DNA from: Xanthomonas translucens pv. translucens DSM 18974
Lineage (GTDB): Bacteria > Pseudomonadota > Gammaproteobacteria > Xanthomonadales > Xanthomonadaceae
DNA: 11,108 nucleotides
Direction of reading: 5' to 3'
Assembly (NCBI RefSeq): GCF_000331775.1
Contig: NZ_CAPJ01000316.1
Coordinates: 1-11,108 of the forward strand
Shown: positions 1-6,922 of the stretch, one piece after another
Numbering within the stretch: the first letter of the stretch is position 1
Layout: each line of letters starts with the position of its first letter
Program-made: the position numbers and the translations under genes
Notes under the pieces: generated by a model
The model's input: only the letters and a program-made list of their open reading frames with translations
What the model was told of the DNA's origin: nothing
The model's database searches: none

Positions 1-11
1 CGCAGGCTCAC
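1..11 (-). CDS. ptsI: Probable start of ptsI (PTS enzyme I), cut by the window edge
   Basis: Only a GTG start and about two and a half further codons (reading M-S-L-R or similar) would lie in the window. A G-rich stretch (GGCGGGGG on the minus strand) lies a few bases upstream of the GTG and could serve as ribosome binding site. The call rests mainly on context: enzyme I, which phosphorylates HPr His15 from phosphoenolpyruvate, usually follows ptsH in this operon. The ATG nearer to ptsH (complement of 65-67) opens a frame that stops after 19 codons, so it is not the ptsI start. Sequence to the left of the window is needed to confirm. Confidence 0.35.
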
Positions 12-69
12 CGCGCGCCCCCGCCTCGGCACGGCCGCGTCGTCGCCTGCGGCGGCCGGCGCTGCATGC

Positions 70-339
70 TCAGCTGTCCTCGTCGAAGCGCCGCTCAAAC
101 AGGCCGACCACGGCTTCCAGCGCGTCGGCTTCGTCGGCGCCGTCCACCCGCACCGTCACCGGCGTGCCTTGCGCGGCGGCCAGCAGCATCACCCCCATGA
201 TGCTCTTGGCATTGACCTCGCGGCCCTTGGCCGCCAGCGTGGCGTTGCAGCGGAACGAGGACAGCATCTGCACCAGCTTGGCGGTTGCGCGCGCATGCAG
301 GCCCAGGCGGTTGGAGACGATGAGTTCGCGTTCAAGCAT
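70..339 (-). CDS. ptsH: HPr phosphocarrier protein
   Basis: This 89-residue protein has the full length of the HPr family. HPr is a cytoplasmic phosphocarrier that takes phosphate from enzyme I on a histidine and passes it to EIIA proteins. The active-site motif GLHARATAK places the phospho-histidine at His15 with Arg17 next to it. Ser46 lies in the motif AKSIMGVM, the site phosphorylated by HPr kinase in organisms that have hprK, as this one does at 1738-2694. The start codon lies inside the end of the upstream EIIA gene (8-base overlap), which points to translational coupling. About 58 bases of non-coding sequence separate its stop from the likely ptsI start. With hprK, rapZ and two EIIA genes upstream and no EIIB/EIIC nearby, its role here is probably regulatory signalling as well as any sugar uptake encoded elsewhere. 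Confidence 0.97.
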   Translation of the reverse strand: MLERELIVSNRLGLHARATAKLVQMLSSFRCNATLAAKGREVNAKSIMGVMLLAAAQGTPVTVRVDGADEADALEAVVGLFERRFDEDS

Positions 340-724
340 CGTCGATCACCACGCCGTTGCGCGAGCCAGCGGCCGCGGTCGCGGGCAACTGGTCCAGTCC
401 CTGTTCGGGGTAGTTCATGATCCGCAGTAGCATCGGCAGGCTCAGCGCCGAGACGCGCCGCACGGGGGTGCCCAGGCGCGCGAGTTTCGCCGCCAGGTTG
501 CTCGGGCTGGCGCCGTACAGGTCGGTGACCACCAGCACGCCGGCGCCGTCATCGACCCGCCGCAACGCCGCCGACGCCTGCGGCAGCAGCGCGTCCAGAT
601 CGGCATCCAGCGGCACTTCGAACGCTTCGGTCTTCAGCGGCAACTGCCGCAACAGTCCGGTGGCCACGTTCAACAGCGACGCGCCCACACCGGGATGAGT
701 AATCAGGAGAATGCCACAGGCCAT
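332..724 (-). CDS. Mannose-family PTS EIIA protein
   Basis: This 130-residue protein is a single EIIA domain of the mannose (EIIA-Man) family. The N-terminal strand ends in ITHPGVG, giving phospho-acceptor His10, the same position as in E. coli ManX. The motif VVTDLYGASP carries Asp68, matching the conserved aspartate next to the active histidine in that family. It would accept phosphate from HPr, whose gene overlaps its end by 8 bases. No EIIB, EIIC or EIID domain is fused to it or found nearby, so a sugar transport role is not supported by this window. Similar stand-alone EIIA-Man proteins next to hprK and ptsH are known in proteobacteria and are thought to be regulatory. I see no clear Shine-Dalgarno sequence before the ATG, and a 138-base gap separates it from rapZ, so it may have its own promoter. 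Confidence 0.93.
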   Translation of the reverse strand: MACGILLITHPGVGASLLNVATGLLRQLPLKTEAFEVPLDADLDALLPQASAALRRVDDGAGVLVVTDLYGASPSNLAAKLARLGTPVRRVSALSLPMLLRIMNYPEQGLDQLPATAAAGSRNGVVIDDA

Positions 725-862
725 GGGAGAACGTTAACAGGTCGCGCAGGGCGCAGGGAATGGTTCGGGACTCGGGACTCGGGACTCGATCGCGAGTGTG
801 ACTGTGAGTGCGGGCGTTGTCTGCGCTCAGGCGCTCTTCGCTTTTCCGAGTCCCGGCCCCCC
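725..862. repeat. Intergenic region with heptamer tandem repeat and inverted copy
   Basis: No gene is seen in this 138-base gap between rapZ and the EIIA gene. It holds three perfect tandem copies of GGGACTC at 767-773, 774-780 and 781-787. A reverse-complement copy, CCGAGTCCC, lies at 846-854 and could pair with GGGACTCGG of any of the three to form a stem around a loop of roughly 60-70 bases. The leading bases GGTTCGGGACTC (762-773) recur with one change at 3516-3527. Similar period-7 intergenic repeats are, to my recollection, common in Xanthomonadaceae, but their function is not settled. The region may also carry a promoter for the EIIA-ptsH genes, though I see no convincing -35/-10 pair. 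Confidence 0.7.
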
Positions 863-1741
863 TCAATCCTGCTCCCGATGAAACGTCGCCACTTCCGGCC
901 AGCCCTGTTCGCGCGCGTGGCGGGCCAGGCGTTCGGCCAGGTACACCGAGCGGTGCTTGCCGCCGGTGCAGCCGAAGGCGATGGTGACGTAGCTGCGGGT
1001 GTCGTTGCGCAGCCGCGGCAGCCAGGTGTCGAGCAGGTCGACGATCTGCGCGGTGTATTGCTGCACGTCCGGCTGCGCGTCCAGGTAGTCGCGCACGCCG
1101 CTGTCGCGGCCGGTCAGCGGCCGCAGTTGAGGATCCCAGTGCGGATTGGGCAGCACCCGCGCGTCGAACACGAAGTCGGCTTCGGCCGGCACCCCGCGCC
1201 GGTAGGCGAAGGATTCGAACAGCAGCGACAGGCTGTTCTCGTGGGTCAGCGCGAATTCGGTGGTCACCCGCCGGCGCAGCTGGTGCACGTTGAGCGCGCT
1301 GGTGTCGATCACCGCGTCGGCCTCGCGGCGCAGCGGTTCGGTCAGCGCGCGCTCGCGCTCGATCGCCTCGGGCAGCGACAGGCCCAGGTGCGACAGCGGA
1401 TGCCGGCGGCGGGTGTCGGCATAGCGCTTGATCAGCGCCTCGTCGGTGGCGTCGAAGAACAGCAGCCGCGCGTCCAGGCCGAACTGCGCCACCGCCTCGC
1501 GCCAGCGCGCCAGCTGCGCCAGGTCGCTGTGACGGCTGCGCACGTCGATGCCCACCGCCAGCTTGCCGGGGCCGACGTCGTCGCGCACCAGGCTCTTGAC
1601 GAAGGCCGGCAGCAATTCCAGCGGCAGGTTGTCGACGCAGTAGTAGTCCAGGTCCTCGAAGGTCTTCAGCGCCACCGATTTGCCCGAGCCGGACAGGCCG
1701 CTGACGATCACCAGGGTGGAGGTGTTCGCCACCGCGTTCAT
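863..1741 (-). CDS. rapZ: RapZ family nucleotide-binding adaptor protein
   Basis: This 292-residue protein is a RapZ (YvcJ/YhbJ) P-loop protein. The N-terminal domain carries Walker A GLSGSGKS (residues 15-22) and the family motif YCVDNLP (34-40). The C-terminal domain holds [14 protein letters not shown] (about 198-211) and [10 protein letters not shown] (257-266), the region that forms the sugar-phosphate pocket in E. coli RapZ. In E. coli, RapZ delivers the sRNA GlmZ to RNase E and so controls glucosamine-6-phosphate synthase. The basic C-terminal tail needed there for RNA binding is missing here: the protein ends in ATFHREQD with no lysine cluster. Its job may thus differ. I chose the ATG at 1741 because the family's N terminus begins just there and it forms a 4-base ATGA overlap with the hprK stop; the frame remains open further upstream but that part is antisense-like sequence inside hprK. 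Confidence 0.95.
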   Translation of the reverse strand: MNAVANTSTLVIVSGLSGSGKSVALKTFEDLDYYCVDNLPLELLPAFVKSLVRDDVGPGKLAVGIDVRSRHSDLAQLARWREAVAQFGLDARLLFFDATDEALIKRYADTRRRHPLSHLGLSLPEAIERERALTEPLRREADAVIDTSALNVHQLRRRVTTEFALTHENSLSLLFESFAYRRGVPAEADFVFDARVLPNPHWDPQLRPLTGRDSGVRDYLDAQPDVQQYTAQIVDLLDTWLPRLRNDTRSYVTIAFGCTGGKHRSVYLAERLARHAREQGWPEVATFHREQD

Positions 1742-2694
1742 GGCGTGCGCCGTTCGAGCAGGTTGCTGTGGCGGGCGATGAACATCGCCGCCGGGTCGAT
1801 GCCCTTGGTGCGCAGGATGTGCAGGCGCGTGGCGGCTTCGGTCAGCACCGCCAGGTTGCGCCCGGGCATTACCGGCAGGGTGATCAGCGGCACGTCCAGG
1901 TCGAGCACGTGGCGGGTGCCGGAATCGCCGGTCAGGCGCTCGTAGCCATACGGGGTCGGTTCGGTCATGGGCCGGGTCAGGTGCACGATCAGGCGAAGAT
2001 ACTTGTTCTTCTTTACAGCGGTGTCGCCGAACATGTCGCGCACGTTGAGCACGCCCAGGCCGCGCACTTCCAGCAGGTCCTGCAGCAGTTCCGGGCAGGT
2101 GCCGTCGAGCACGTCGGGGGCGATCTGGGTGAATTCCGGGGCGTCGTCGGCGACCAGCCGATGGCCGCGGCTGAGCAGTTCCAGCGCCAGCTCGCTCTTT
2201 CCGGAGCCGGCCTCGCCGGTGACCAGCACGCCGATCGAGTAGATCTCCATGAACACCCCGTGCAGGATCACCCGCGGCGCCAGCGTGCGCGCCAGGTGGT
2301 AGGAGAGGTGGTTGAGCAGTTCGTGGCCGCGCTTGGGCGAGCCCCACAGCGGCGTGTCGGATTCGTCGGCGGCCGCCCGCAAGTCTTCCGGGCACGACTG
2401 GTTCTTGGTGATCACCAGTGCCAGCGGCCGCACCTGCACGATCTTCTCGATGGTCTCCCAGCGCTGGCGCGCATCCAGCGAATCCAGCCAGGCCAGTTCC
2501 TCGGTGCCGAGGATCTGCACCTTGTTCGGGTAGATCGTATTGAGGTAGCCGGCCAGCGACGGGCGCCGCGACACCGCGTTGCCGGCTTCCAGCTCGCGGT
2601 GCTCGCCCTTGTGCCCGCCCAGCCAGCGCAGGCCGAGCCGGTCGCGTTGCTGGTCGAACAGTTCGCGGGCGGTGATGCTGGTGTTCATGCTCAT
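1738..2694 (-). CDS. hprK: HPr kinase/phosphorylase
   Basis: This 318-residue protein is a bifunctional HPr kinase/phosphorylase, which adds phosphate to HPr Ser46 using ATP or pyrophosphate and removes it again. The N-terminal domain (about 1-135) is the family's less conserved part. The C-terminal kinase domain has [13 protein letters not shown] with His145, Walker A GEAGSGKS (160-167), paired aspartates in LVADDAPEF (183-184), the HprK signature [13 protein letters not shown] (208-220) and the late motif [12 protein letters not shown]. All key residues are present, so both activities are expected. The target, HPr with an intact Ser46, is encoded downstream in the same orientation. The ATG at 2694 overlaps the ptsN stop by 4 bases (ATGA); a second ATG lies two codons later. 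Unlike in Firmicutes, HprK in proteobacteria is linked to nitrogen-type EIIA and virulence or exopolysaccharide control rather than CcpA. Confidence 0.96.
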   Translation of the reverse strand: MSMNTSITARELFDQQRDRLGLRWLGGHKGEHRELEAGNAVSRRPSLAGYLNTIYPNKVQILGTEELAWLDSLDARQRWETIEKIVQVRPLALVITKNQSCPEDLRAAADESDTPLWGSPKRGHELLNHLSYHLARTLAPRVILHGVFMEIYSIGVLVTGEAGSGKSELALELLSRGHRLVADDAPEFTQIAPDVLDGTCPELLQDLLEVRGLGVLNVRDMFGDTAVKKNKYLRLIVHLTRPMTEPTPYGYERLTGDSGTRHVLDLDVPLITLPVMPGRNLAVLTEAATRLHILRTKGIDPAAMFIARHSNLLERRTP

Positions 2695-3146
2695 GCGGCG
2701 CTGGCCTGGGGGGCGCCGCCGAGCAGGTCGTGCAGTGCGGCAGCGTCGGGGGCGCGGCGCAGCGCGGCGCGGAAGCCCTCGTCGGAAAACTGTTCGGCCA
2801 GTTCCGACAGCAGCATCAGGTGTTGGTGGGTGTAATGCGCCGGCACGGCCATGGCGAAGATCAGGTCGACCTGGCTGCCGTGGCCGTCGAAGTCGATCGG
2901 CTGGTCCAGCCGCAACAACGCGCCACGCGGGGCGTCGAGATGCGGGGCGCGGCCGTGCGGGATGGCGATGCCATGGCCGATGGCGGTGCTGCCGAGCCGT
3001 TCGCGCTCGCGCAGGCTGGCGAAGAGTTCGTCGCAACCGGCCTGCGGACAGGCCAGCAGGCCGGCAGCGGTACGCAGCAAGGTGTCGCGATCGGCGGCCG
3101 GCAGCACCTGGGTGCGGACGGCCGCTAACAGCTCGGTCAGAGGCAT
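2691..3146 (-). CDS. ptsN: EIIA-Ntr, nitrogen-related PTS regulatory protein
   Basis: This 151-residue protein matches the PTS EIIA type 2 (fructose/Ntr) domain. The active-site motif [10 protein letters not shown] puts the phospho-histidine at His64, with a second histidine at 58. The motif [18 protein letters not shown] is typical of EIIA-Ntr. The protein takes phosphate from an NPr/HPr-type carrier and acts by binding partners such as potassium transporters or sensor kinases in other proteobacteria. Its position just downstream of rpoN and hpf and upstream of hprK and rapZ is the classic rpoN-operon arrangement. The start is about 40 bases after the hpf stop; its end overlaps hprK by 4 bases, so the two are likely translated together. 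The C terminus is Ala/Gly rich and probably flexible. Confidence 0.95.
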   Translation of the reverse strand: MPLTELLAAVRTQVLPAADRDTLLRTAAGLLACPQAGCDELFASLRERERLGSTAIGHGIAIPHGRAPHLDAPRGALLRLDQPIDFDGHGSQVDLIFAMAVPAHYTHQHLMLLSELAEQFSDEGFRAALRRAPDAAALHDLLGGAPQASAA

Positions 3147-3185
3147 GGATCGGTCAAGGGCATGGCAGGAGCGAGGTGTGCAGGA

Positions 3186-3503
3186 TCACACGATATTGTC
3201 GCGCACCTCGGCCGCGTGGTGGTCCTGTTTCTTTTCCTTGTGCTTGATGATCAGCCGGTCGAGCTTGTCGGCGAGCAGGTCGATCGCCGCGTACATGGTC
3301 TGCGCGCTGGCATCTGCATGCAGAGTGCGGCCGGGAACGTTGACGGTGGCCTCGACGTGATGGTCGGGCTTGCGCAGCGCCAGCTGGGCGCGGACCTCGA
3401 TGGTTTCCTCGTAATGCCGTTTCAGCCGCTGCAGCTTGGTCTCCACATACTCGCGCAAGGCGGGGGTGACTTCGATCTGCTGGCCGTAGGTCTCGATACG
3501 CAT
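3186..3503 (-). CDS. hpf: Short ribosome hibernation promoting factor
   Basis: This 105-residue protein is the short HPF/RaiA (YhbH) type. The N terminus MRIETYGQQIEVTPALREYVETK and the basic helix with KLDRLIIKHKEKKQDH are characteristic of the family. HPF binds the 30S decoding region in stationary phase and helps ribosomes dimerise into inactive 100S particles. The C-terminal dimerisation domain of long HPF is absent, so an RMF-like partner may be needed. A strong Shine-Dalgarno sequence, AAGGAG, lies on the minus strand at 3510-3515, six bases before the ATG; it is one of the best ribosome binding sites in the leftward block. This fits a protein made in large amounts. It lies 64 bases downstream of rpoN, leaving room for its own promoter. 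Confidence 0.95.
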   Translation of the reverse strand: MRIETYGQQIEVTPALREYVETKLQRLKRHYEETIEVRAQLALRKPDHHVEATVNVPGRTLHADASAQTMYAAIDLLADKLDRLIIKHKEKKQDHHAAEVRDNIV

Positions 3504-3509
3504 CGGATA

Positions 3510-3515
3510 CTCCTT
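3510..3515 (-). promoter_or_regulatory. Strong ribosome binding site of hpf
   Basis: AAGGAG on the minus strand, six bases upstream of the hpf ATG at 3503, matches the anti-Shine-Dalgarno sequence. Most neighbouring genes rely on overlap coupling and have weak sites, so this stands out and supports independent, high translation of hpf. Confidence 0.75.
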
Positions 3516-3563
3516 GGTTCGGGATTCAGCTTATGAACCATTGCCGCCTGCCGCCTGCCGCCG
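3516..3563. repeat. Heptamer-type repeat between rpoN and hpf
   Basis: The gap between rpoN and hpf holds GCCGCCT at 3543-3549 and 3550-3556 followed by GCCGCCG at 3557-3563, a period-7 tandem. Nearby, GGTTCGGGATTC at 3516-3527 matches 11 of 12 bases of 762-773 in the rapZ-EIIA gap. The function is unknown. The C/G-rich array could form structure in the 3' end of the rpoN message, but no T-run follows, so it does not look like an intrinsic terminator. Confidence 0.5.
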
Positions 3564-3567
3564 ACGC

Positions 3568-5016
3568 TCAACCGATGCGGACGCGTTCGTGGGAAGCGGA
3601 AATGTTCATGGCCTCACGATACTTCGCAACCGTGCGCCGCGCTACAGGCACGCCGGCGCCTTTCAGCAGCTCGGCCAGCTTGGCGTCAGAAAGCGGCTTG
3701 CGCGGGTTCTCGGCGTCGATCAGGCGCCGCAGCATCGCCTGAATGGCGGTGCTGGAGGCTTCGCCGCCGCTGTCGGTGTCGATGCCCGAGGCGAAGAAGG
3801 CGCGCAGCGGGATGGTGCCGCGCGGGGTGCGCACGTACTTGCGGGCGATGGCGCGGGAGATGGTGCTCTCGTGCAGGCCTAGTTCGCCGGCGATCTCGCG
3901 CAGGGTCAGCGGGCGCAGCGCCTGCTCGCCGAATTCGAGGAAGCCGGCCTGCTGGCGCAGCAGGCAGCGGGTCACCTTGAGCAGGGTCTCGCCGCGCGCC
4001 TCCAGGCTCTTCAGCAGCCAGCGCGCTTCCTGCAGCTGGCCGCGCAGGTAGCCGGCGTCGCTCTCGCCGCATTGGCGGATCAGCTGTTCGTAGCCGCGGT
4101 GGATGGTGACCTTGGGCCGCGCGTGCCCGGCCAGCGCCGCATGCCAGATGCCGCGCTGGCGCCACACCACGCAGTCGGGCACCACGTAGGTGTCGGCGCT
4201 GAGTTCGCCGACCTGCTTGCCCGGGCGCGGGTCCAGCGAGCGCAGCAGCGTGACCGCCGTCTCCACCGCCGAGGCCGGGCGCTTGAGGTCGTGGGCGATG
4301 CCGGCGATGCCGCTGCGCGGCAGTTTCTCCAGCGGCCCGTTGGCAATCGTGCGCGCCAGCGCCAGCCCAGGCGTGTCCGTGGGCAGCACGTCCAGCTGCA
4401 GGTTCAGGCATTCGCCCAGCGTGCGCGCGGCGATGCCGACCGGGTCGAAGCGCTGGATCTGGTGCAGCACGGTGAGAATTTCCTCCTCCTCAGCGAGGAT
4501 GTCCGGCTGCAGCGTCTCGGCGATCGTGGCCAGCGGTTCGCGCAGGTAGCCGTCGTCGTCGAGCGCGTCGATCAGCGCCGCGCCGATACTGCGGTCGCGC
4601 GGCGACAGGTGCGACAGGTGCAACTGCCACAGCAGGTGGTCGATCAGCGTATCGGGTTCGGCGACGCGCTCGGCGGCGCTGCCCATGTCGTCGTCGTCGT
4701 CGAACGAGCCGCCGCCGCTGCTGCTCCAGGCCGGCTCGGCATCGGACCAGTCGTCGCCGTCGTGCTGCGGTACGTTGTCCAGCGTATCGCCGGCCGGCGG
4801 CGCGACCTCGGCCTCGCCTTCGGCGCTGCCGGCGCCGGCGACATCGAGCGTGGGCACGGCGTCTTCGGCCCATTCCAGCAGCGGATTGCTCTCCACCGCC
4901 TCGGCGATCTCCACTTCCAGCTCGGCGCTGGACATCTGCAACAGCTTGATCGCCTGCCGCAACTGCGGCGTCATGACCAGATGCTGTCCCAGCGATGTCT
5001 GCAGCCGTGCTTTCAT
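3568..5016 (-). CDS. rpoN: RNA polymerase sigma-54 factor
   Basis: This 482-residue protein is full-length sigma-54. Region I (about 1-50) is the activator-responsive part with Q-rich sequence and LVMTPQLRQAIKLLQMS. Region II (about 50-120) is acidic and poorly conserved, including five aspartates at 106-110. Region III contains the core-binding domain and a helix-turn-helix near 371-391 (TLREIAGELGLHESTISRAI). The diagnostic RpoN box ARRTVAKYRE lies at 459-468 and reads the -24 promoter element. The factor directs RNA polymerase to -24/-12 promoters and needs an AAA+ enhancer-binding activator. It sits between lptB and hpf, as in many gammaproteobacteria. Xanthomonads often carry a second rpoN in the flagellar region; this is the copy in the lpt/pts neighbourhood. 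The Shine-Dalgarno site is weak (CAGG just before the ATG). Confidence 0.97.
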   Translation of the reverse strand: MKARLQTSLGQHLVMTPQLRQAIKLLQMSSAELEVEIAEAVESNPLLEWAEDAVPTLDVAGAGSAEGEAEVAPPAGDTLDNVPQHDGDDWSDAEPAWSSSGGGSFDDDDDMGSAAERVAEPDTLIDHLLWQLHLSHLSPRDRSIGAALIDALDDDGYLREPLATIAETLQPDILAEEEEILTVLHQIQRFDPVGIAARTLGECLNLQLDVLPTDTPGLALARTIANGPLEKLPRSGIAGIAHDLKRPASAVETAVTLLRSLDPRPGKQVGELSADTYVVPDCVVWRQRGIWHAALAGHARPKVTIHRGYEQLIRQCGESDAGYLRGQLQEARWLLKSLEARGETLLKVTRCLLRQQAGFLEFGEQALRPLTLREIAGELGLHESTISRAIARKYVRTPRGTIPLRAFFASGIDTDSGGEASSTAIQAMLRRLIDAENPRKPLSDAKLAELLKGAGVPVARRTVAKYREAMNISASHERVRIG

Positions 5017-5032
5017 GCCTGTGCCGAACGGG

Positions 5033-5053
5033 AAAGGGCGTGGCGCAACGCCC
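5033..5053 (-). terminator. Possible weak terminator or attenuator between lptB and rpoN
   Basis: In the 43-base gap, read on the minus strand, GGGCGT (5053-5048) can pair with ACGCCC (5041-5036) across a 6-base loop, and TTTCCC follows directly. The stem is short and the T-run is only three bases, so termination would be partial at best. It might lower read-through from the lpt genes into rpoN, or merely be chance in GC-rich DNA. Confidence 0.25.
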
Positions 5054-5059
5054 GCGCGG

Positions 5060-5779
5060 TCAGAGCCTGAAGGTTTCCCCGAGGTAGACGCGGCGCACGT
5101 CGCTATCGGCCAGCAATGCTTCCGGCGCCCCCTGCGCCAGCACGCTGCCTTCGTTGAGGATATACGCCCGGTCGCAGATTCCCAAGGTTTCGCGCACGTT
5201 GTGGTCGGTGATGAGCACGCCGATGCCGCGTTGCTTGAGGTGGGTGACGATGCGCTGGATCTCGCCGACCGAAATCGGATCGACGCCGGCGAAGGGTTCG
5301 TCGAGCAGCATCAGCCGCGGCTTGGCGGCCAGCGCGCGGGCGATCTCGCAGCGGCGGCGCTCGCCGCCGGACAGGCTGGCGCCGAGCTGCTCGGCGACGT
5401 GGCCGATCTGCAGTTCGTCCAGCAGCGAGGACAGTTCGCGCTCGCGGCCGGCGTCGTCCAGGTCTTCGCGCAGTTCCAGCACCAGGCGGATGTTGTCGGC
5501 CACGCTGAGCTTGCGGAACACCGACGGCTCCTGCGGCAGGTAGCCGACGCCGAGCTTGGCGCGCTTGTACATCGGCAGTGCGGTGATGTCGTTGCCGTCG
5601 AGCACGATGCGCCCGGCATCGGCCTCGACCAGGCCGACGATCATGTAGAAGCAGGTGGTCTTGCCGGCGCCGTTCGGGCCGAGCAGGCCGACCACTTCGC
5701 CCGCCTCCAGGGTCAGCGCGAACTCGCGCACGACCTCGCGCTGCTTGTAGCGCTTGCGCAGGCCTTCGGCGAGCAGCAT
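5060..5779 (-). CDS. lptB: LptB, LPS export ABC transporter ATP-binding protein
   Basis: This roughly 239-residue cytoplasmic ATPase powers extraction of lipopolysaccharide from the inner membrane together with LptF/LptG, which are encoded elsewhere. Counting from the residue encoded at 5782, it has Walker [10 protein letters not shown] (35-43), Q-loop Gln84 in YLPQEPSVF, signature LSGGERRR (137-144), Walker B LMLLDEP with Glu162, and H-loop His194 in ITDHNV. These are all the motifs of an active ABC ATPase, and [14 protein letters not shown] is typical of LptB. Two adjacent starts are possible: GTG at 5782 and ATG at 5779. I prefer the ATG because AAGGGGG lies about six bases upstream of it. 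Both overlap the lptA stop, so coupling is likely. It is the last of the kdsC-lptC-lptA-lptB run before rpoN. Confidence 0.97.
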   Translation of the reverse strand: MLLAEGLRKRYKQREVVREFALTLEAGEVVGLLGPNGAGKTTCFYMIVGLVEADAGRIVLDGNDITALPMYKRAKLGVGYLPQEPSVFRKLSVADNIRLVLELREDLDDAGRERELSSLLDELQIGHVAEQLGASLSGGERRRCEIARALAAKPRLMLLDEPFAGVDPISVGEIQRIVTHLKQRGIGVLITDHNVRETLGICDRAYILNEGSVLAQGAPEALLADSDVRRVYLGETFRL

Positions 5780-6378
5780 CACTGGCCCCCTTGCTTGGCC
5801 GGGGTGGTGGGCTTGGCCGGCGTCGCGGCGGGCTTGGCGGCCGGTTTGGCGGCGGGCTTGGCGCCGGCAGCTGGGGCGCCGGCTGGCGCCGCGTTCTTCG
5901 GCTGGATCACCGTGTGTACGCGGGTGCCGTCGCCGCCGCCCTGCATGTCGCCGGTCTTGGTGTTGTAGACCATGCGCTGGCCGGCATTGGTGCCCTTGGG
6001 CGAGGTCATGCGGTAGTTGCCGGTCAACACCACGGTGTCGGTGCCGACCTTGTAGTCGATGTTGTCGGCTACGGCATCCATCGGCGAGCCGTCGTCCATC
6101 AACTGCTTCAACGTGGCCTGCTTGCCGGTCAGCACCACGCGGTCGATCTCGCCGTCCTTGCGGAACAGGTCGGCGGTATCGGCATGGATTTCGAGCGTGC
6201 CCTGGATGATGACGACATTGCCCGTGTAACGGATATTGCCGTTGTCGTCGAGCATGTTGCCGCTCTGGTTGGCGGAGGTGATGTCCATCGGCTGATTGCG
6301 ATCGGACGACTTGGCCATCGCCAGTGCGGGCAGCAGCAGGGCGAGCAGCGCGAGCTTAGCGGGCAGCGTTCGGTTCAT
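5779..6378 (-). CDS. lptA: LptA, periplasmic LPS-transport bridge protein
   Basis: This 199-residue protein begins with a signal peptide (basic MNRTLPAK, then a hydrophobic stretch, predicted cleavage after ALAMA near residue 22). Residues about 25-158 form the OstA/LptA beta-jellyroll, with [10 protein letters not shown] near the start and [20 protein letters not shown] in the core. LptA subunits link LptC in the inner membrane to LptD in the outer membrane and carry LPS across the periplasm. The C-terminal 38 residues or so form a low-complexity tail of Ala, Pro and Lys with repeated AKPA units, which the E. coli protein lacks. The gene starts 23 bases before lptC ends and overlaps the lptB start, consistent with one co-translated unit. 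Confidence 0.95.
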   Translation of the reverse strand: MNRTLPAKLALLALLLPALAMAKSSDRNQPMDITSANQSGNMLDDNGNIRYTGNVVIIQGTLEIHADTADLFRKDGEIDRVVLTGKQATLKQLMDDGSPMDAVADNIDYKVGTDTVVLTGNYRMTSPKGTNAGQRMVYNTKTGDMQGGGDGTRVHTVIQPKNAAPAGAPAAGAKPAAKPAAKPAATPAKPTTPAKQGGQ

Positions 6379-6922
6379 AGCGGGTCTTGACCTGTGAAAG
6401 GAGCTTGTACTGCCGGGACTTCAAGTCGACCTCGAAGCCGACGCCGGATTGCATCATACCGGGCCGGGTCATGGTGACCGGTTCGGCGGTGCGCGCGGTG
6501 CTGGTCTGCGGGAAAACGTCCAGGCTCTGGGTACGGAAGGTGGTGGGCGGGATGCTGGGGACCTTGGGGCTGTCGCCGGCCACGTCGCCGCGCAGGCGCA
6601 GTTCGTTGCCGTCGGCGCTGACCCAGCCGGTCTTGCTGCGCATTTCCCAGTGCTGGCCGTTGGCGTCCGGCAGCAGGAACAGCGGGGTCTCGATCGCCAT
6701 GGTCTGGTCGGCGCGGCTGCGTTCCATCTGCGGCGCGCGCAGGGTCATCGACTCCTTGCCCTGCTTGTCCAGCGCGACGATCTGGAAATCATGCGCGATG
6801 TAGTCCGAGCGGGCCTCGGCGTCGGTGCTCGGTATCCGCTTGCTCCGCTGGTGCCAGGCCGACCAGCCGCTGACCAGCGCCGCGACCAGCAACAGGCCGC
6901 CTAAAAAGGTGCGCCAGTTCAT
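6356..6922 (-). CDS. lptC: LptC, inner-membrane LPS-transport bridge protein
   Basis: This 188-residue protein has a single N-terminal transmembrane helix (residues about 5-22) and a periplasmic LptC/OstA-type beta domain after it. Recognisable family segments are SDYIAHDFQIVALDKQGK and LRAPQMERSR, followed by periodic beta strands and PVTMTRPGMMQSGVGFEVDLK. LptC receives LPS from LptB2FG and hands it to LptA, encoded just downstream. I chose the ATG at 6922 because it gives the membrane anchor and forms a 4-base ATGA overlap with the kdsC stop; the frame continues upstream only as a shadow of kdsC. Sequence conservation in LptC is low in general, so the assignment leans also on the operon position. 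Confidence 0.95.
   Translation of the reverse strand: MNWRTFLGGLLLVAALVSGWSAWHQRSKRIPSTDAEARSDYIAHDFQIVALDKQGKESMTLRAPQMERSRADQTMAIETPLFLLPDANGQHWEMRSKTGWVSADGNELRLRGDVAGDSPKVPSIPPTTFRTQSLDVFPQTSTARTAEPVTMTRPGMMQSGVGFEVDLKSRQYKLLSQVKTRYEPNAAR

Noticed and set aside
8..67. ATG at 67-65 (minus) as ptsI start
   Set aside because: The frame reaches a stop after 19 codons and its translation does not resemble enzyme I; the GTG at 11-9 is the better candidate.
695..1945. Long plus-strand open frame (416 codons) opposite rapZ and the hprK end
   Set aside because: It is a shadow of rapZ and hprK in GC-rich DNA: low-complexity Arg/Gln/Val-rich translation, no recognisable domain, while the minus strand encodes complete known families.
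4687..4703. GTC/TCG trinucleotide run
   Set aside because: It simply encodes the aspartate run (residues 106-110) in acidic Region II of sigma-54; such runs are common there and need no further explanation.
4685..5968. Long plus-strand open frame (427 codons) opposite rpoN, lptB and lptA
   Set aside because: It crosses three well-supported minus-strand genes and has no family motif; it is an artefact of high GC.
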